Counted from the stretch's first letter, positions 53,079 through 62,353 are shown. The stretch is DNA of 64,000 bases from Granulosicoccus sp964390335 (GCA_964390335.1 CAYMHU010000002.1:62001-126000); one strand, 5' to 3'. Translations and numbers: made by a program. Notes: a model not told the origin generated them from the letters alone.

Positions 53079-54623
53079 ACGATGACAACTTGGCGAACGC
53101 GGGCATGCACCACTGCGTGGGCAGATTAACCGCGCTTCTTTCTCAATACCACGACTCAGCCAATCAATATTTAAAAGCTTGCTGGTTCGCTTCAATTCTT
53201 TTTTAATGTCAGCAGGCACGCTAACTGAACCACCGTTTTCATTGCAGGCCTCTTTAAGAGCTTGTGCAACCATTGCTGCATCTGCGCCCTGTGCCTCTAG
53301 CGCAGGATTTATATCGATGCCAGCACAGAGAACATGAGCGGCGCCAGATAGGTCGACGACCTTGACAGACTCACAGCCATATATACGAGGTGCCCCACCA
53401 ACATCAAGCACAGAAATTTGTGCAGCACTCTCTTTACTATCTGTATGAATCTGGCGAAACACCGACCAGTGTTGACAGGGGTCTTGTACCAATCGCATAT
53501 TGCCCCAAGGCAGCGGGATACCATTGCCGCGATAAACCGCATGCAATCTGCCTGGTGGATACGCATCAAAGTAATGCCAATACGGATACGAGGACACAGC
53601 CGTCATTCTTCGCATTGCTGTAGAGATAGTTACACCTGCCATCGATGCAACATTTAGATTATGCGCCTGTTGTTCAAGAAGACGACGAAACGGCACCTTG
53701 GGGCAAAGCAATGCGCCGGCGAAAAAGCTACATTCGAAATCTCGCCAGGCATGCACGATGTCTTGAGCGTTAAGCGCGCTAGTCGCATCAACATCCAATG
53801 CAATACTACGCACAGATTCCTCAGCAGATGGGCCTGTTGTCATTAAGCTTTTTACGCCGTCGCCATCATGAAGAATTTTATGGCCAATGTATAAAGCAAG
53901 GTCGTACTTCAATCGCTCCGGTTGTTTCTGCATTATTTTATTTACGTATATAGTCGATGGTGCGTCAAAGTAAGAGCGCACTATCGATAACTCTGTAGCG
54001 TTAAGTCTATTGGCTGAAGTTTTTGGCAAGCGCTCAAACCACTCCACCTTAAGCCCCATTGCCTTGCAGATTCCCATCAATGCATCAACACTCAAAGGCA
54101 TTTGTTTTTGCCCAATTTTTTCAGCAGCTCGCTCTAATTCCGGGTAACTATTTTGGTTATTTTCCTGATGTGCACGAATGAGCAGATGAGCAAACTGTTT
54201 TCCTGAAACCCCGGTTTGCGACAACATTTCAGGTATCGCATTTTGCAGTACTTCTTTGGAAAAGAGAAAGCCGGGCTCAAGCGTCATACCGGCAATTCCA
54301 CCGCGGTTTCCCTTATCCGGAGTTATGGCTGATTCTTCAGGCACATTATCGAGAAACCATCGAATATCCTTTTGAAAGACGTCTGCGACCACACCCAACA
54401 TCTTTTCACTTGGATGGCGTTTACCCCTTTCGATCATGGACAAATAAGAGACCGAAGGCGCTGATTCTGCGTCCAATTTCACACAACGAGCTGAAAGATC
54501 ATCTAGTGTTAAGTTGTTGCGCTTACGTAAGTTCCTGATTTTTGTACCTAAAAAATGGGCATTCCTGATCGACGAGCTTATCGAATGCTTGTCAGATGGT
54601 GATTCAGCAGTGTTCTTCGGCAT
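53076..54623 (-). CDS. XRE-family transcriptional regulator, RamB/ScfR-like
   Basis: This protein of about 515 aa has an N-terminal helix-turn-helix (about 26-80: LRKRNNLTLDDLSARCV...PSVSYLSMIERGKRHPS). A long C-terminal region follows, including ECSFFAGALLCPKVPFRRLL and VSSYPYWHYFDAYPPGRLHA. The layout resembles regulators of acetate and short-chain fatty-acid metabolism such as RamB and ScfR (HTH plus IrrE-like/DUF2083 parts), though a DUF3612-type classification is possible. The open frame reaches 54782, but the ATG at 54623 matches the family and leaves a promoter region. It is divergent from a malate-synthase-like gene and aceA, suggesting it controls the glyoxylate genes. The stop lies at the edge of a duplicated scrap. 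Confidence 0.8.
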   Translation of the reverse strand: MPKNTAESPSDKHSISSSIRNAHFLGTKIRNLRKRNNLTLDDLSARCVKLDAESAPSVSYLSMIERGKRHPSEKMLGVVADVFQKDIRWFLDNVPEESAITPDKGNRGGIAGMTLEPGFLFSKEVLQNAIPEMLSQTGVSGKQFAHLLIRAHQENNQNSYPELERAAEKIGQKQMPLSVDALMGICKAMGLKVEWFERLPKTSANRLNATELSIVRSYFDAPSTIYVNKIMQKQPERLKYDLALYIGHKILHDGDGVKSLMTTGPSAEESVRSIALDVDATSALNAQDIVHAWRDFECSFFAGALLCPKVPFRRLLEQQAHNLNVASMAGVTISTAMRRMTAVSSYPYWHYFDAYPPGRLHAVYRGNGIPLPWGNMRLVQDPCQHWSVFRQIHTDSKESAAQISVLDVGGAPRIYGCESVKVVDLSGAAHVLCAGIDINPALEAQGADAAMVAQALKEACNENGGSVSVPADIKKELKRTSKLLNIDWLSRGIEKEARLICPRSGACPRSPSCHR

Positions 54624-54774
54624 GTGTAATCCTATTTTGTAAATTTCACATTGTGTAATTTCTATTGTCAAATTATATACCAGATAGTCGTAAACTGTAG
54701 TTACTGGCATAACAACCATGCCTACGAGATCGGTTGTCGCACAACCAATACTGGAATCTAACAGAGAGAAACAC
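54624..54774. promoter_or_regulatory. Divergent control region between the regulator and the aceA-side genes
   Basis: This 151-bp region must hold promoters for both directions. An AT-rich part (54640-54690) contains repeated half-site-like strings: TTTGTAAAT, TTGTGTAAT and ATTGTCAAA. On the minus strand a TTGACA (54671-54666) could be a -35 element. These resemble, but do not equal, the TTTGCAAA-type sites remembered for RamB/ScfR regulators. The assignment is tentative. Confidence 0.35.
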
Positions 54775-55113
54775 ATGGGCACGACACAACAAATTCAATC
54801 AAGCAGCGAATGTGATCGCACAATAGAGTTTTTAGACCACAACTTCCCGCTCAGTGAAGGCTCGCACAGCACCGTTGTCTCTTACGATATGTACTACGGT
54901 AAATTGCTGGCTATACACAACAATGGCAAAGCAACTGGTCTTCGCAAACCTTCTCAATTTATTGAAGCAAACGGCAATCATGAATCGCCGCAGTCAATCT
55001 CAATGGAAAGCCACGGACTGAAAGTTGAGTTAGAGCTTGCAAGGTGCCTGCACGGCAATTCAAACCAACAGTTGGAACATCGTGTTCAGCTGTCAACGCA
55101 ATTTCAAGCGTAA
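54775..55113 (+). CDS. Small protein resembling the insert region of malate synthase G
   Basis: This 112-aa protein aligns by eye with about residues 165-245 of malate synthase G. Matching blocks are EFLDHNFPLSEGSHSTVVSY, GKLLAIHNNGKATGLRKPSQ, and ESPQSISMESHGLKVELELA (in GlcB: FLDDSVPLSSGS, DGQLVV...STGLANPGQF, SPTSVLLINHGLHIEILID). No TIM-barrel catalytic residues are present. The start ATG at 54775 is preceded by AGAGAG; an in-frame ATG at 54718 is less likely. It sits between a RamB/ScfR-like regulator and aceA. It could be a regulatory or structural partner, or the surviving piece of a malate synthase gene. The open frame is intact, favouring a real gene. Confidence 0.65.
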   Translation: MGTTQQIQSSSECDRTIEFLDHNFPLSEGSHSTVVSYDMYYGKLLAIHNNGKATGLRKPSQFIEANGNHESPQSISMESHGLKVELELARCLHGNSNQQLEHRVQLSTQFQA

Positions 55114-55267
55114 TAGCTTGCGTTAGTGTAACTGGCCGCATTGGCTTATGAAGCAAGCTCTTCGTGGTTGCAGTTAATCAAACACATTCAATAGAACTGC
55201 TATCGAGTTTTATTCATACACAAATTACAACAATAACACTGACATCAGTTCAGACTAAGGAACAAAA

Positions 55268-56866
55268 ATGAACAAGTACCGAAGCCTTATCTCAGACTCG
55301 GCCAACACTATCGCGAGCAATGGCGACAATTGGAGCGCGATAAACCCGGAGAACGTGGCGAGAATGCAGCTGCAGAATCGTTTCCGCACAGGATTAGACA
55401 TAGCCCGTTACACAGCCAGCATCATGCGAGAAGATATGGCCGCGTACGATAAGGACAGCTCTGAATACACGCAGTCTTTAGGTTGCTGGCATGGTTTCAT
55501 CGGCCAACAGAAATTAATTTCAATAAAAAAGCACTTTGGCACAACTAAGGGAAGCTACCTGTACTTATCGGGTTGGATGATAGCGGCTTTGCGATCTGAG
55601 TTTGGCCCATTGCCTGACCAATCAATACATGAAAAGACATCGGTACCTGAATTGATTAAAGAGCTCTATACTTTTTTGAAGCAGGCTGATGCGCGAGAGT
55701 TGCGTCATCTTTTTACGGACCTAGACGAAGCACGCGCTCAGAATGATCAAATCAAAGAAGCCTCATGCATCGATAAAATAGACAATTTCCAAACTCACGT
55801 AGTTCCCATTATTGCGGACATTGATGCTGGATTCGGTAACGAAGAAGCAACCTATCTATTGGCCAAACAAATGATCGAAGCAGGAGCATGTTGCTTACAG
55901 ATAGAGAACCAGGTATCTGATGTAAAACAATGCGGTCACCAAGATGGCAAGGTAACTGTACCGCATGAAGATTTTCTCGCAAAAATAAATGCTATACGCT
56001 ATGCATTCCTGGAAATGGGTGTTGATGACGGCGTTATCGTCGCACGTACCGATTCGCTTGGAGCTGGCTTGACACAAAAAATCCCAGTTTCCCGTGAACC
56101 TGGTGACCTTGGAGACCAATACAACGCGTTTATAAAGGGTGAAGCAGTTACCTCGTTAGATGATGTAAACCCAGGTGATCTTGTCCTACGTCGTTCAGGG
56201 GAATTAATCAAGGCGGCGAGACTACCCAACGGATTAGTACAATTCAGAGAAGGCACAGGTGAAGATCGTTGCGTATTAGATTGCGTTACAGCACTGAGAA
56301 ACGGTGCAGATTTATTATGGATTGAAACAGAGAAACCGCACGTAGGACAGATTGCAGGAATGGTAGACCGCATTCGCGATGTCATTCCAAATGCGAAACT
56401 GATTTATAACAACAGCCCGTCATTTAACTGGACACTCAATTTTCGCCAGCAGGTTTTCGATGCATGGCAAGAGGAAGGCCGTTCAGTAACTGAGTACGAT
56501 CGCGACAACCTCATGAGTGCTGATTATGACGAAAGCGAGCTTTCGCTAGAAGCTGATAAGCGGATTCAAGCATTCCAAGCGGATGCAGCTGCCAATGCAG
56601 GCGTTTTCCATCACCTGATCACCCTTCCAACTTACCATACCGCCGCGCAATCTACCGATTCACTGGCCAAAGATTACTTCGGTGAACAAGGTATGTTGGC
56701 CTACGTTAGAGATGTTCAACGTCGCGAGATTCGAGATGGTCTAGCTTGTGTTAAGCACCAAGACATGTCTGGTTCAAATATCGGAGACGACCACAAAGAG
56801 TACTTCTCTGGTGCGCAAGCACTAAAAGCATCAGGTAAGGACAACACGATGAACCAATTTGGCTAA
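55268..56866 (+). CDS. aceA: Isocitrate lyase
   Basis: This 532-aa isocitrate lyase cleaves isocitrate to glyoxylate and succinate in the glyoxylate shunt. The catalytic KQCGH (220-224) lies in DVKQCGHQDGKVTVPHEDF, with VPIIADIDAGFGNEEATYLL upstream and NNSPSFNW downstream, all diagnostic. The length fits the larger gammaproteobacterial isocitrate lyase group rather than the 430-aa E. coli form. AAGGAA precedes the ATG. It follows the malate-synthase-G-like gene by 154 bp, and a divergent RamB/ScfR-like regulator suggests acetate or fatty-acid control. No full malate synthase gene is present in the window. Confidence 0.97.
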   Translation: MNKYRSLISDSANTIASNGDNWSAINPENVARMQLQNRFRTGLDIARYTASIMREDMAAYDKDSSEYTQSLGCWHGFIGQQKLISIKKHFGTTKGSYLYLSGWMIAALRSEFGPLPDQSIHEKTSVPELIKELYTFLKQADARELRHLFTDLDEARAQNDQIKEASCIDKIDNFQTHVVPIIADIDAGFGNEEATYLLAKQMIEAGACCLQIENQVSDVKQCGHQDGKVTVPHEDFLAKINAIRYAFLEMGVDDGVIVARTDSLGAGLTQKIPVSREPGDLGDQYNAFIKGEAVTSLDDVNPGDLVLRRSGELIKAARLPNGLVQFREGTGEDRCVLDCVTALRNGADLLWIETEKPHVGQIAGMVDRIRDVIPNAKLIYNNSPSFNWTLNFRQQVFDAWQEEGRSVTEYDRDNLMSADYDESELSLEADKRIQAFQADAAANAGVFHHLITLPTYHTAAQSTDSLAKDYFGEQGMLAYVRDVQRREIRDGLACVKHQDMSGSNIGDDHKEYFSGAQALKASGKDNTMNQFG

Positions 56867-57053
56867 CAAGATGTGTATTGCTCGCCGCATTAGTGATTGA
56901 AAGAAGTATTACAGATAATGTTAGGTAGGTAATGACTATTGCTGGCATGTTATTGAATACCAAGGTACCAAGACAGGTGCCTTGGTCAATTTATAACAGC
57001 GTCTTTCTATTTTTCTACTTTTCCTAGCAAGAGGCATAACACAGGAAATACGC

Positions 57054-57452
57054 ATGATAAAAGGTAGCTGTATGTGCGGTAAGGTCCGCTACAAATATGA
57101 AGGGAATATAGTTGAAATTGCTATGTGTCATTGTTCACAGTGCAGAGAAGCTCAAGGTGGAGCGTTTGCAACGAACAGTCCTATTGATGCGCGTAAAATA
57201 GAGTTTACAGGTCAAGAGTTCATAAAAGAGTTTGAATCTAACAATGTTAAAGTTAGAGCCTTCTGCAAAAATTGTGGTAGCCCTTTATATAGCGCTCGAA
57301 AAGACCTTCCAGATATCAAGCGTTTACGAATCGGGACAATAAAAAGTTCTTTTACTTGCGAAAATAAATATCATATATTTACGGCATCTAAAGCGTCGTG
57401 GTATTCGATAACTGATAGCTATCCTCAATTTGAGGAGCAACCTATTACCTGA
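57054..57452 (+). CDS. GFA-family (glutathione-dependent formaldehyde-activating-like) zinc protein
   Basis: This 132-aa protein has the GFA/CENP-V-like zinc layout: CMCG near residue 6-9, CHCSQC near 25-30, and CKNCGSP near 72-78. The family was named for an enzyme that condenses formaldehyde with glutathione, but most members have undefined roles. AGGAAA precedes the ATG. It lies between aceA (187 bp upstream) and a convergent hypothetical gene and shows no link to either. It has an AT-rich, lysine-rich sequence compared with its neighbours, which could hint at transfer. Confidence 0.88.
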   Translation: MIKGSCMCGKVRYKYEGNIVEIAMCHCSQCREAQGGAFATNSPIDARKIEFTGQEFIKEFESNNVKVRAFCKNCGSPLYSARKDLPDIKRLRIGTIKSSFTCENKYHIFTASKASWYSITDSYPQFEEQPIT

Positions 57453-57494
57453 CAAGTCATTGCGCATGTGTTCCTACCGTATGGATGATAATTA

Positions 57495-58346
57495 CTAGAT
57501 ATACAAAACCCCATCACGTCGCGACTGAATTCCCGGCGTCTTACCACTATCGGATGCTTCTCTGATTCTGGCCTGCACTCGCAACGCACTGATTAAATCC
57601 GTATCTATAATCTCTGGATACAACTTATAGAACCTCGCAACCTCTACCGCATTCGGTCTGCTGGCTTGTTCAAGTGTTTGTCGCACTGCTGATGGCAATC
57701 CTTGCAGCATCAACAAACGCGGCGCTTGCCTTTCAATATACCGTGTGTAAAGAGATGTTCCCTCATCTGATGCCCAATCCGGGCTAACCAACAAGACGGG
57801 AAACAAACTTTCATCATGCTCGCGTCTATCGAACCATTGGCCTTTGCCGTATATGCCAGTTCGTTCAGCGACCATGCTTTCGAATCGATAGTTTACTGGC
57901 GGCATTTGCGCTGCAATTTCAGCTTCGGTTTTGGTGACAGGCATTACTGAATCAGGCAAGGCAGTCCATTCAGAACGCGACGGAAATTTAGACATGTGCT
58001 CTGGACTTGTACATGAAAACACCATCGCAAGCGGCGTTTGATTATCTTTGTCCATCACCCAGAATTCGTAATGATCATTTGCTGGAAACGGCAGTTCAAC
58101 CTCAGCAAGAAAATCAATCAGTTTGTCTATTTCAGGATCTGAATTTTCATCACCATTAATCGATTTTTTTGACCGTGTTCTTATCTCTTCATCTGTTATG
58201 GTTGCCACGCGAAGATGTGCGCGATTGACAAACTGCAGTTCCCATATCGCGCCATCCAGAGTCATGGCTCGATAGGTATCTGATTGCACGACCTGCACTT
58301 GACCGGAATATGGTGGACCGAGTTTTTTTGAGTAAGTTTGATACAT
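57495..58346 (-). CDS. Conserved hypothetical protein associated with MoxR/DUF2201 genes
   Basis: I do not recognise a named family for this 283-aa protein. It has no signal peptide and no membrane helices. The N-terminal half has charged, acidic stretches such as EEIRTRSKKSINGDENSDPE and FWVMDKDNQTPLAMVFSCTS. The C-terminal half has LYTRYIERQAPRLLMLQGLP and a helical, arginine-rich tail ending in YI. It lies 56 bp downstream of the DUF2201 gene on the same strand, and the MoxR ATPase gene is further upstream, so it is likely part of that set. A decayed partial copy lies at 52892-53078. Confidence 0.7.
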   Translation of the reverse strand: MYQTYSKKLGPPYSGQVQVVQSDTYRAMTLDGAIWELQFVNRAHLRVATITDEEIRTRSKKSINGDENSDPEIDKLIDFLAEVELPFPANDHYEFWVMDKDNQTPLAMVFSCTSPEHMSKFPSRSEWTALPDSVMPVTKTEAEIAAQMPPVNYRFESMVAERTGIYGKGQWFDRREHDESLFPVLLVSPDWASDEGTSLYTRYIERQAPRLLMLQGLPSAVRQTLEQASRPNAVEVARFYKLYPEIIDTDLISALRVQARIREASDSGKTPGIQSRRDGVLYI

Positions 58347-58402
58347 ACTTTGGTTTTACGTTTATCGACTTATATTAGGTCATCGAACTCCAGAAATCGC
58401 AC

Positions 58403-59578
58403 TCAATTTAATTGGATGCGTTGTCCCCAAGGAATCTCGGCAGAACCTTTAACCAGCCAAAGTGTTTCTATAGCAGGCCGGATATCAGGGAATTTACCCT
58501 TGGCGTCAGTGAAGTAAATTAGCAGCTCAGGCTTAAATTGCTGATTGACCAGCCACTCAAAAACCGGTCTAAAGTCAGTACCGCCATCGCCTTTTACTGA
58601 ATTGGGCATGCTTAAAGCTTCCCAAGGCTCAAATTCCCGAGGCCCGTCTTGACCCAACTCTGAATCACAAGTAAGCAACGTAATTCTTGTATTTAATAAG
58701 CCCTTAATAGCACTCACTTCAGTTACGAAGGTGTTAAGCTCCTCCTCGTCAATTGAACCACTCGTATCAAGTGCTATGGCTATATTAGTCTGAGGAGAAG
58801 ACAAACTAGGTTGTATCGCGTCCCCTTCGCGCCGTTGTGTTGGCCGCATTAGGTTGTAATCCATACGCGTTGTACTGCTCATGAATCTCGCCAATAAAGT
58901 ACGCCACGGCACGGTAGAATGCAGTAAGCGCTTTACAAATCGATCGACACTGCCGTTCATTTTATTGGCTTGTATTGCCTGTTGAGCAGCGCCTGCAAGA
59001 CGTTGTTGCCATTGCGTGTTTAATTCATCCCTTTCTAGCGCGGATAACGGTAACGGTGGCTGCGATTCTAATGCATCCGTATTGACGTTTCCGTTAAAGA
59101 TATCTTCCGAGCCGCTGTCATGCTTGGGGCTTTGTCCATCGTATAAGTGTTGGTCCTGTGGCTCTTCGTCGGTGTTATGAGGTATTAATGGATAAATTTC
59201 CTCCGCACTCATACCTGCATATGACTCATCAAAAAGTGCATCTGGGGTCCTGGTTAGCCCGTCTTGATGTAATAGCTGGTTGACTGCGTGATCACATGCA
59301 ACATCCCAACGATGACGGTCACGATATTCTCGACGCGCGAAATGCGACAAACCACAATGCAGCGCTTCATGAGCCAACACAAATTGCACCTGATCAAGCG
59401 TGAGCGGTGCTATGTAGTCAGGATTGAAATAGAAGGAGCGCGCATCCGTTGCAACTGTTTGGCACCAACTGGGATCGCCTTGCTGCATTGTTAAGCGCAG
59501 AACCAGTGCCCCCAGGAACGGCTTATCGAGTATAAGCCTCGTGCGCGCCGCAACGATTTTCTGTTCGATATGATCCAT
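58403..59578 (-). CDS. DUF2201 (VWA-like) protein with HEXXH motif
   Basis: This 391-aa protein has an N-terminal zincin-like motif HEALH (70-74, in QVQFVLAHEALHCGLSH) and a C-terminal VWA-like domain with a MIDAS-type DTSGSID in IAIALDTSGSIDEEELNTFV. That is the DUF2201 architecture, nearly always paired with a MoxR AAA ATPase, as here (61262-62353). MoxR/VWA pairs act as chaperone-like systems that load metals or remodel proteins. The partner complex is unknown. It lies downstream of the lipoprotein gene and upstream of the hypothetical gene on the same strand. Confidence 0.88.
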   Translation of the reverse strand: MDHIEQKIVAARTRLILDKPFLGALVLRLTMQQGDPSWCQTVATDARSFYFNPDYIAPLTLDQVQFVLAHEALHCGLSHFARREYRDRHRWDVACDHAVNQLLHQDGLTRTPDALFDESYAGMSAEEIYPLIPHNTDEEPQDQHLYDGQSPKHDSGSEDIFNGNVNTDALESQPPLPLSALERDELNTQWQQRLAGAAQQAIQANKMNGSVDRFVKRLLHSTVPWRTLLARFMSSTTRMDYNLMRPTQRREGDAIQPSLSSPQTNIAIALDTSGSIDEEELNTFVTEVSAIKGLLNTRITLLTCDSELGQDGPREFEPWEALSMPNSVKGDGGTDFRPVFEWLVNQQFKPELLIYFTDAKGKFPDIRPAIETLWLVKGSAEIPWGQRIQLN

Positions 59579-59745
59579 GATGTGATAACGCGGCGCACCA
59601 GCATTAAAACCGAAGTTAACGCATGATTATCATTTTGGTTGAGATCTGTAGTCAAGCGTTTTCTTGACATAAGATAGAGATAGTTTTTGATAAACGCCGC
59701 CCGCAAGAATCTGCGGTCGGCACAGAAGACGTTCAGAAAGGTATC

Positions 59746-60926
59746 TTAAGGTGACGACTTAACGAAGCTCTCACCTAAATTCAAATTCAACACGTTCGGG
59801 ATATTGGCTTCTGAGTTGCCACAACCGCCTTGTCCCCGAATTAAACAGGTGCCAANNNNNNNNNNNNNNNNNNNNNNNNNNNNNNNNNNNNNNNNNNNNN
59901 NNNNNNNNNNNNNNNNNNNNNNNNNNNNNNNNNNNNNNNNNNNNNNNNNNNNNNNATATTGGCTTCTGAGTTGCCACAACCGCCTTGTCCCCGAATTAAA
60001 CAGGTGCCAATGACCAATTCTCCGCGTGAAACGCCCCAGATGTCGAGGAATCGTGTGCCCACATCTCGCAAAGTTGGTGGGGCTGGCACACCACCGATTG
60101 TCAAATCATCGAAAGCGGTTTCCCTTAACGTAGAATTGACTCGATAAACCGATTCGCCAAAAACGGTACTCGTCTCGCCAACGTATTCCAAATCATATAT
60201 CTCATACAAGTTATAGTATGAAGTACCCGAGCAATCGTCCTCAACATAGCCAACGCGATCTTCTCTGAATTCAGTTTCGCTGAATGTACGTGTGATGCGT
60301 CTGCCTCGGAAACACTCGCTAACCCATGAACCCATCAATGCTTCTTTGGAAGCTTGATCTGTGACGCTTGCATACGGTACCGCTGTAGAGTCATCAGTAA
60401 TACTATTTGGCCGTGGCTGGTTGGGATCATCTTCAACTAAGGAAATTCGTGCTGAACCACCACCGACTGTGATTATGCCTCGAGTGATAGAATCAACGGC
60501 ACCTAAAATGGGCTCGCCGTTGTCCACACCTGATTGTACAACGGTGTAGTCTATCTCCCACGCATTGTCACCTTCATCCGATACAACTGCTTGTCCCAGC
60601 TTCCAATTCTCAACTGGTAGCGTACTACTGTAACTCAATGGCCGGTTATCGCAATTGACTGTATCGAAATACACGTAATTGTCTGATATGTACTGACCAT
60701 CCGCCGTATATGCTTCTATGAACTGGTAGGAAAAATTATCATCAGGAATAGATACGCAGCCATAATCGCGAACCCCTACCAGTGATTGTCTGAAAATATT
60801 AAAATCCATTGCATCGTCATCTGAAGCGTCCATATCATCGGTATCGCTTCCGCCGCCTCCACCGCCGCAGCCAACTAAAAGCAATAGGCTGGTCGCGCTA
60901 ACAATCATTATTTTTTTACACATCAT
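59746..60926 (-). CDS. Predicted lipoprotein, interrupted by an assembly gap
   Basis: The start at 60926 gives MMCKKIMIVSATSLLLLVGC, a lipoprotein signal with a lipobox (LLVGC), followed by a glycine- and aspartate-rich linker. The body is cysteine-containing, with EFREDRVGYVEDDCSGTSYY and FLDIWGVSRGELVIGTCLIR, in no recognised family. A 100-N gap (59856-59955) interrupts it, flanked by identical 55-bp sequences. Removing the 100 N and one 55-bp copy leaves 1026 bp, exactly 342 codons including stop, with C-terminus NLNLGESFVKSSP. This strongly suggests the gap is artificial and the gene intact (about 341 aa). Function unknown. Confidence 0.75.
59801..60010. other. Scaffold gap with identical 55-bp contig ends
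   Basis: The 55 bases at 59801-59855 and 59956-60010 are identical, beginning ATATTGGCTTCTGAG and ending CAGGTGCCAA, on either side of 100 N. Identical contig ends of 55 bases look like k-mer overlap left by de Bruijn assembly, joined with a default gap. The duplicated 55 bp are therefore not a biological repeat. Confidence 0.85.
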
Positions 60927-61261
60927 ATTTTTGTCGATTCCAAAATCAAAATTTATAGGAGTTATTTTTAATGGCACCGGCAACTTAAGAATACAGCCAG
61001 CGATTAAGGTCCAAATCTCCAGCATTCACATTGAAATAGAACAACGATTCGATATTGACCATTGCCAGTGGTGATACCATGGCAAAAGCTATCGAGGGAT
61101 TAGTGCTGCTGGGAGCAGATTTATCGTGGCAGAGATATTCCTAATATCTACCGAGTACTAACCCTAAACGTAACGGAATATCTCTGAAGCAACCATGATC
61201 AATATAGACCCCGCAAACGGCTTACCCTATTTAAGCCTGCGCGATCAAAGCGCGCTTCCAC
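60927..61261. other. Intergenic region between MoxR and lipoprotein genes, with an inverted repeat at 61130-61186
   Basis: This 335-bp space holds no convincing gene. Perfect 12-base arms, CAGAGATATTCC (61130-61141) and GGAATATCTCTG (61175-61186), are separated by 33 bases. A third copy of the AGATATT core is nested beside the first arm (AATATCT at 61143). Just after the MoxR stop there is a small GCGCG/CGCGC hairpin (about 61237-61256) that may weakly terminate transcription. The AGATATT motif could be a binding site for a regulator of the lipoprotein gene. Confidence 0.5.
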
Positions 61262-62353
61262 TTACTGGTGATCGGTGTAAAGCAACACGTCAGCAACCAC
61301 TGTTGCCCACTTGTCAAACTGTGGCAGGTTAAAAATGGATTCTCCGACAGCACGATGCAGATCGGAGACAAGCATCACACCCATTTCACGCTGCGGGAAC
61401 TTTGCCGCGTAGTCAAGTATATTCCCCAGTATGAAGCTGGTAGCGGATTCATCCACGGTTTCAGCGTCATCATTATTGAACGATCTATCATTGAACGCTG
61501 TAACGGCGCGACCCACTAGCGCTGAAGCCAATGCGTATTGCAGATCTATTGAATCGGGCACGGGAATATCTGCACCCGCAATAATGGCATCGACATCGCC
61601 AAGATTATCAAGGTTATCAAGAAAGGCTTTTAATTCGATACCGGCAGCGTTTCCTATGCAGGCTTCAAGCGCATTGGCAAGAATAACGCTATCGTTATCA
61701 AATTTCTGTAACGCATGATGTGCAAACACCCAAGACCTTGGCGTTGGAAAAGCGGTGGGATCCATTGCCGGGTCGAAATCAAGTAGCAACTCGGGACGGA
61801 AACGAACAAATGCAATGATACGCTCATCAATGTGATTTTTGTGCGCCCAATACACCCAGTCATCTAGATGAACATCAAAATCAAAATGCGTGAACCGATT
61901 TGCTAACGGAGTTGGCATAGAATAAGTAACACCGCGATCACCTTGGCGATTCCCTGCAGCAAATATGACCCATCCGTCCGGTACGGTGTATTCACCCAAA
62001 CAACGATCGAGAATAAGTTGATACGCAGCGGCAGACACAGCAGGTGTTGCGGACGTAATCTCATCGAGAAACATTATCCCTGCCGGCCCGTTACGCTCTG
62101 CATCAGGTAGCATTTTTGGAATAGCCCACTCCACGTTATTGTCAACTCTAAACGGGATTCCTCTGAGATCACTTGGCTCAAGCTGGGACAACCTGATATC
62201 GATCAACGGCACGTTGCGTTGCTCGGCAACCTGCTCCACCAATTCTGATTTGCCCACACCGGGAGGGCCCCAGATCATTACCGGTGTATGGTGCCCTGTT
62301 TCTGTGCTGGAGAATTCACTGTCAAGTATGGTTTGTAAGTGTGCCGGACGCAT
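61262..62353 (-). CDS. MoxR-family AAA+ ATPase
   Basis: This 363-aa AAA+ ATPase has Walker A GPPGVGKSE (29-37), Walker B IMFLDEI with sensor-1 in FAAGNRQGD, and an arginine-finger region PLANRFTHFDF, typical of MoxR. MoxR ATPases work with VWA-domain partners, here the DUF2201 gene 1.7 kb downstream on the same strand. It would remodel or insert a cofactor into a target protein. The lipoprotein gene and an intergenic region with repeats separate the pair, so they may not be a single transcript. No strong ribosome binding site is seen. Confidence 0.9.
   Translation of the reverse strand: MRPAHLQTILDSEFSSTETGHHTPVMIWGPPGVGKSELVEQVAEQRNVPLIDIRLSQLEPSDLRGIPFRVDNNVEWAIPKMLPDAERNGPAGIMFLDEITSATPAVSAAAYQLILDRCLGEYTVPDGWVIFAAGNRQGDRGVTYSMPTPLANRFTHFDFDVHLDDWVYWAHKNHIDERIIAFVRFRPELLLDFDPAMDPTAFPTPRSWVFAHHALQKFDNDSVILANALEACIGNAAGIELKAFLDNLDNLGDVDAIIAGADIPVPDSIDLQYALASALVGRAVTAFNDRSFNNDDAETVDESATSFILGNILDYAAKFPQREMGVMLVSDLHRAVGESIFNLPQFDKWATVVADVLLYTDHQ

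Noticed and set aside
54718..54774. Earlier ATG (54718) as start of the malate-synthase-like gene
   Set aside because: The additional 19 residues show no similarity to the family, and the 54775 ATG is preceded by a purine-rich AGAGAG string.
59801..60010. A biological 55-bp direct repeat
   Set aside because: The copies flank 100 N and merging them restores the lipoprotein frame, so an assembly overlap is more likely.
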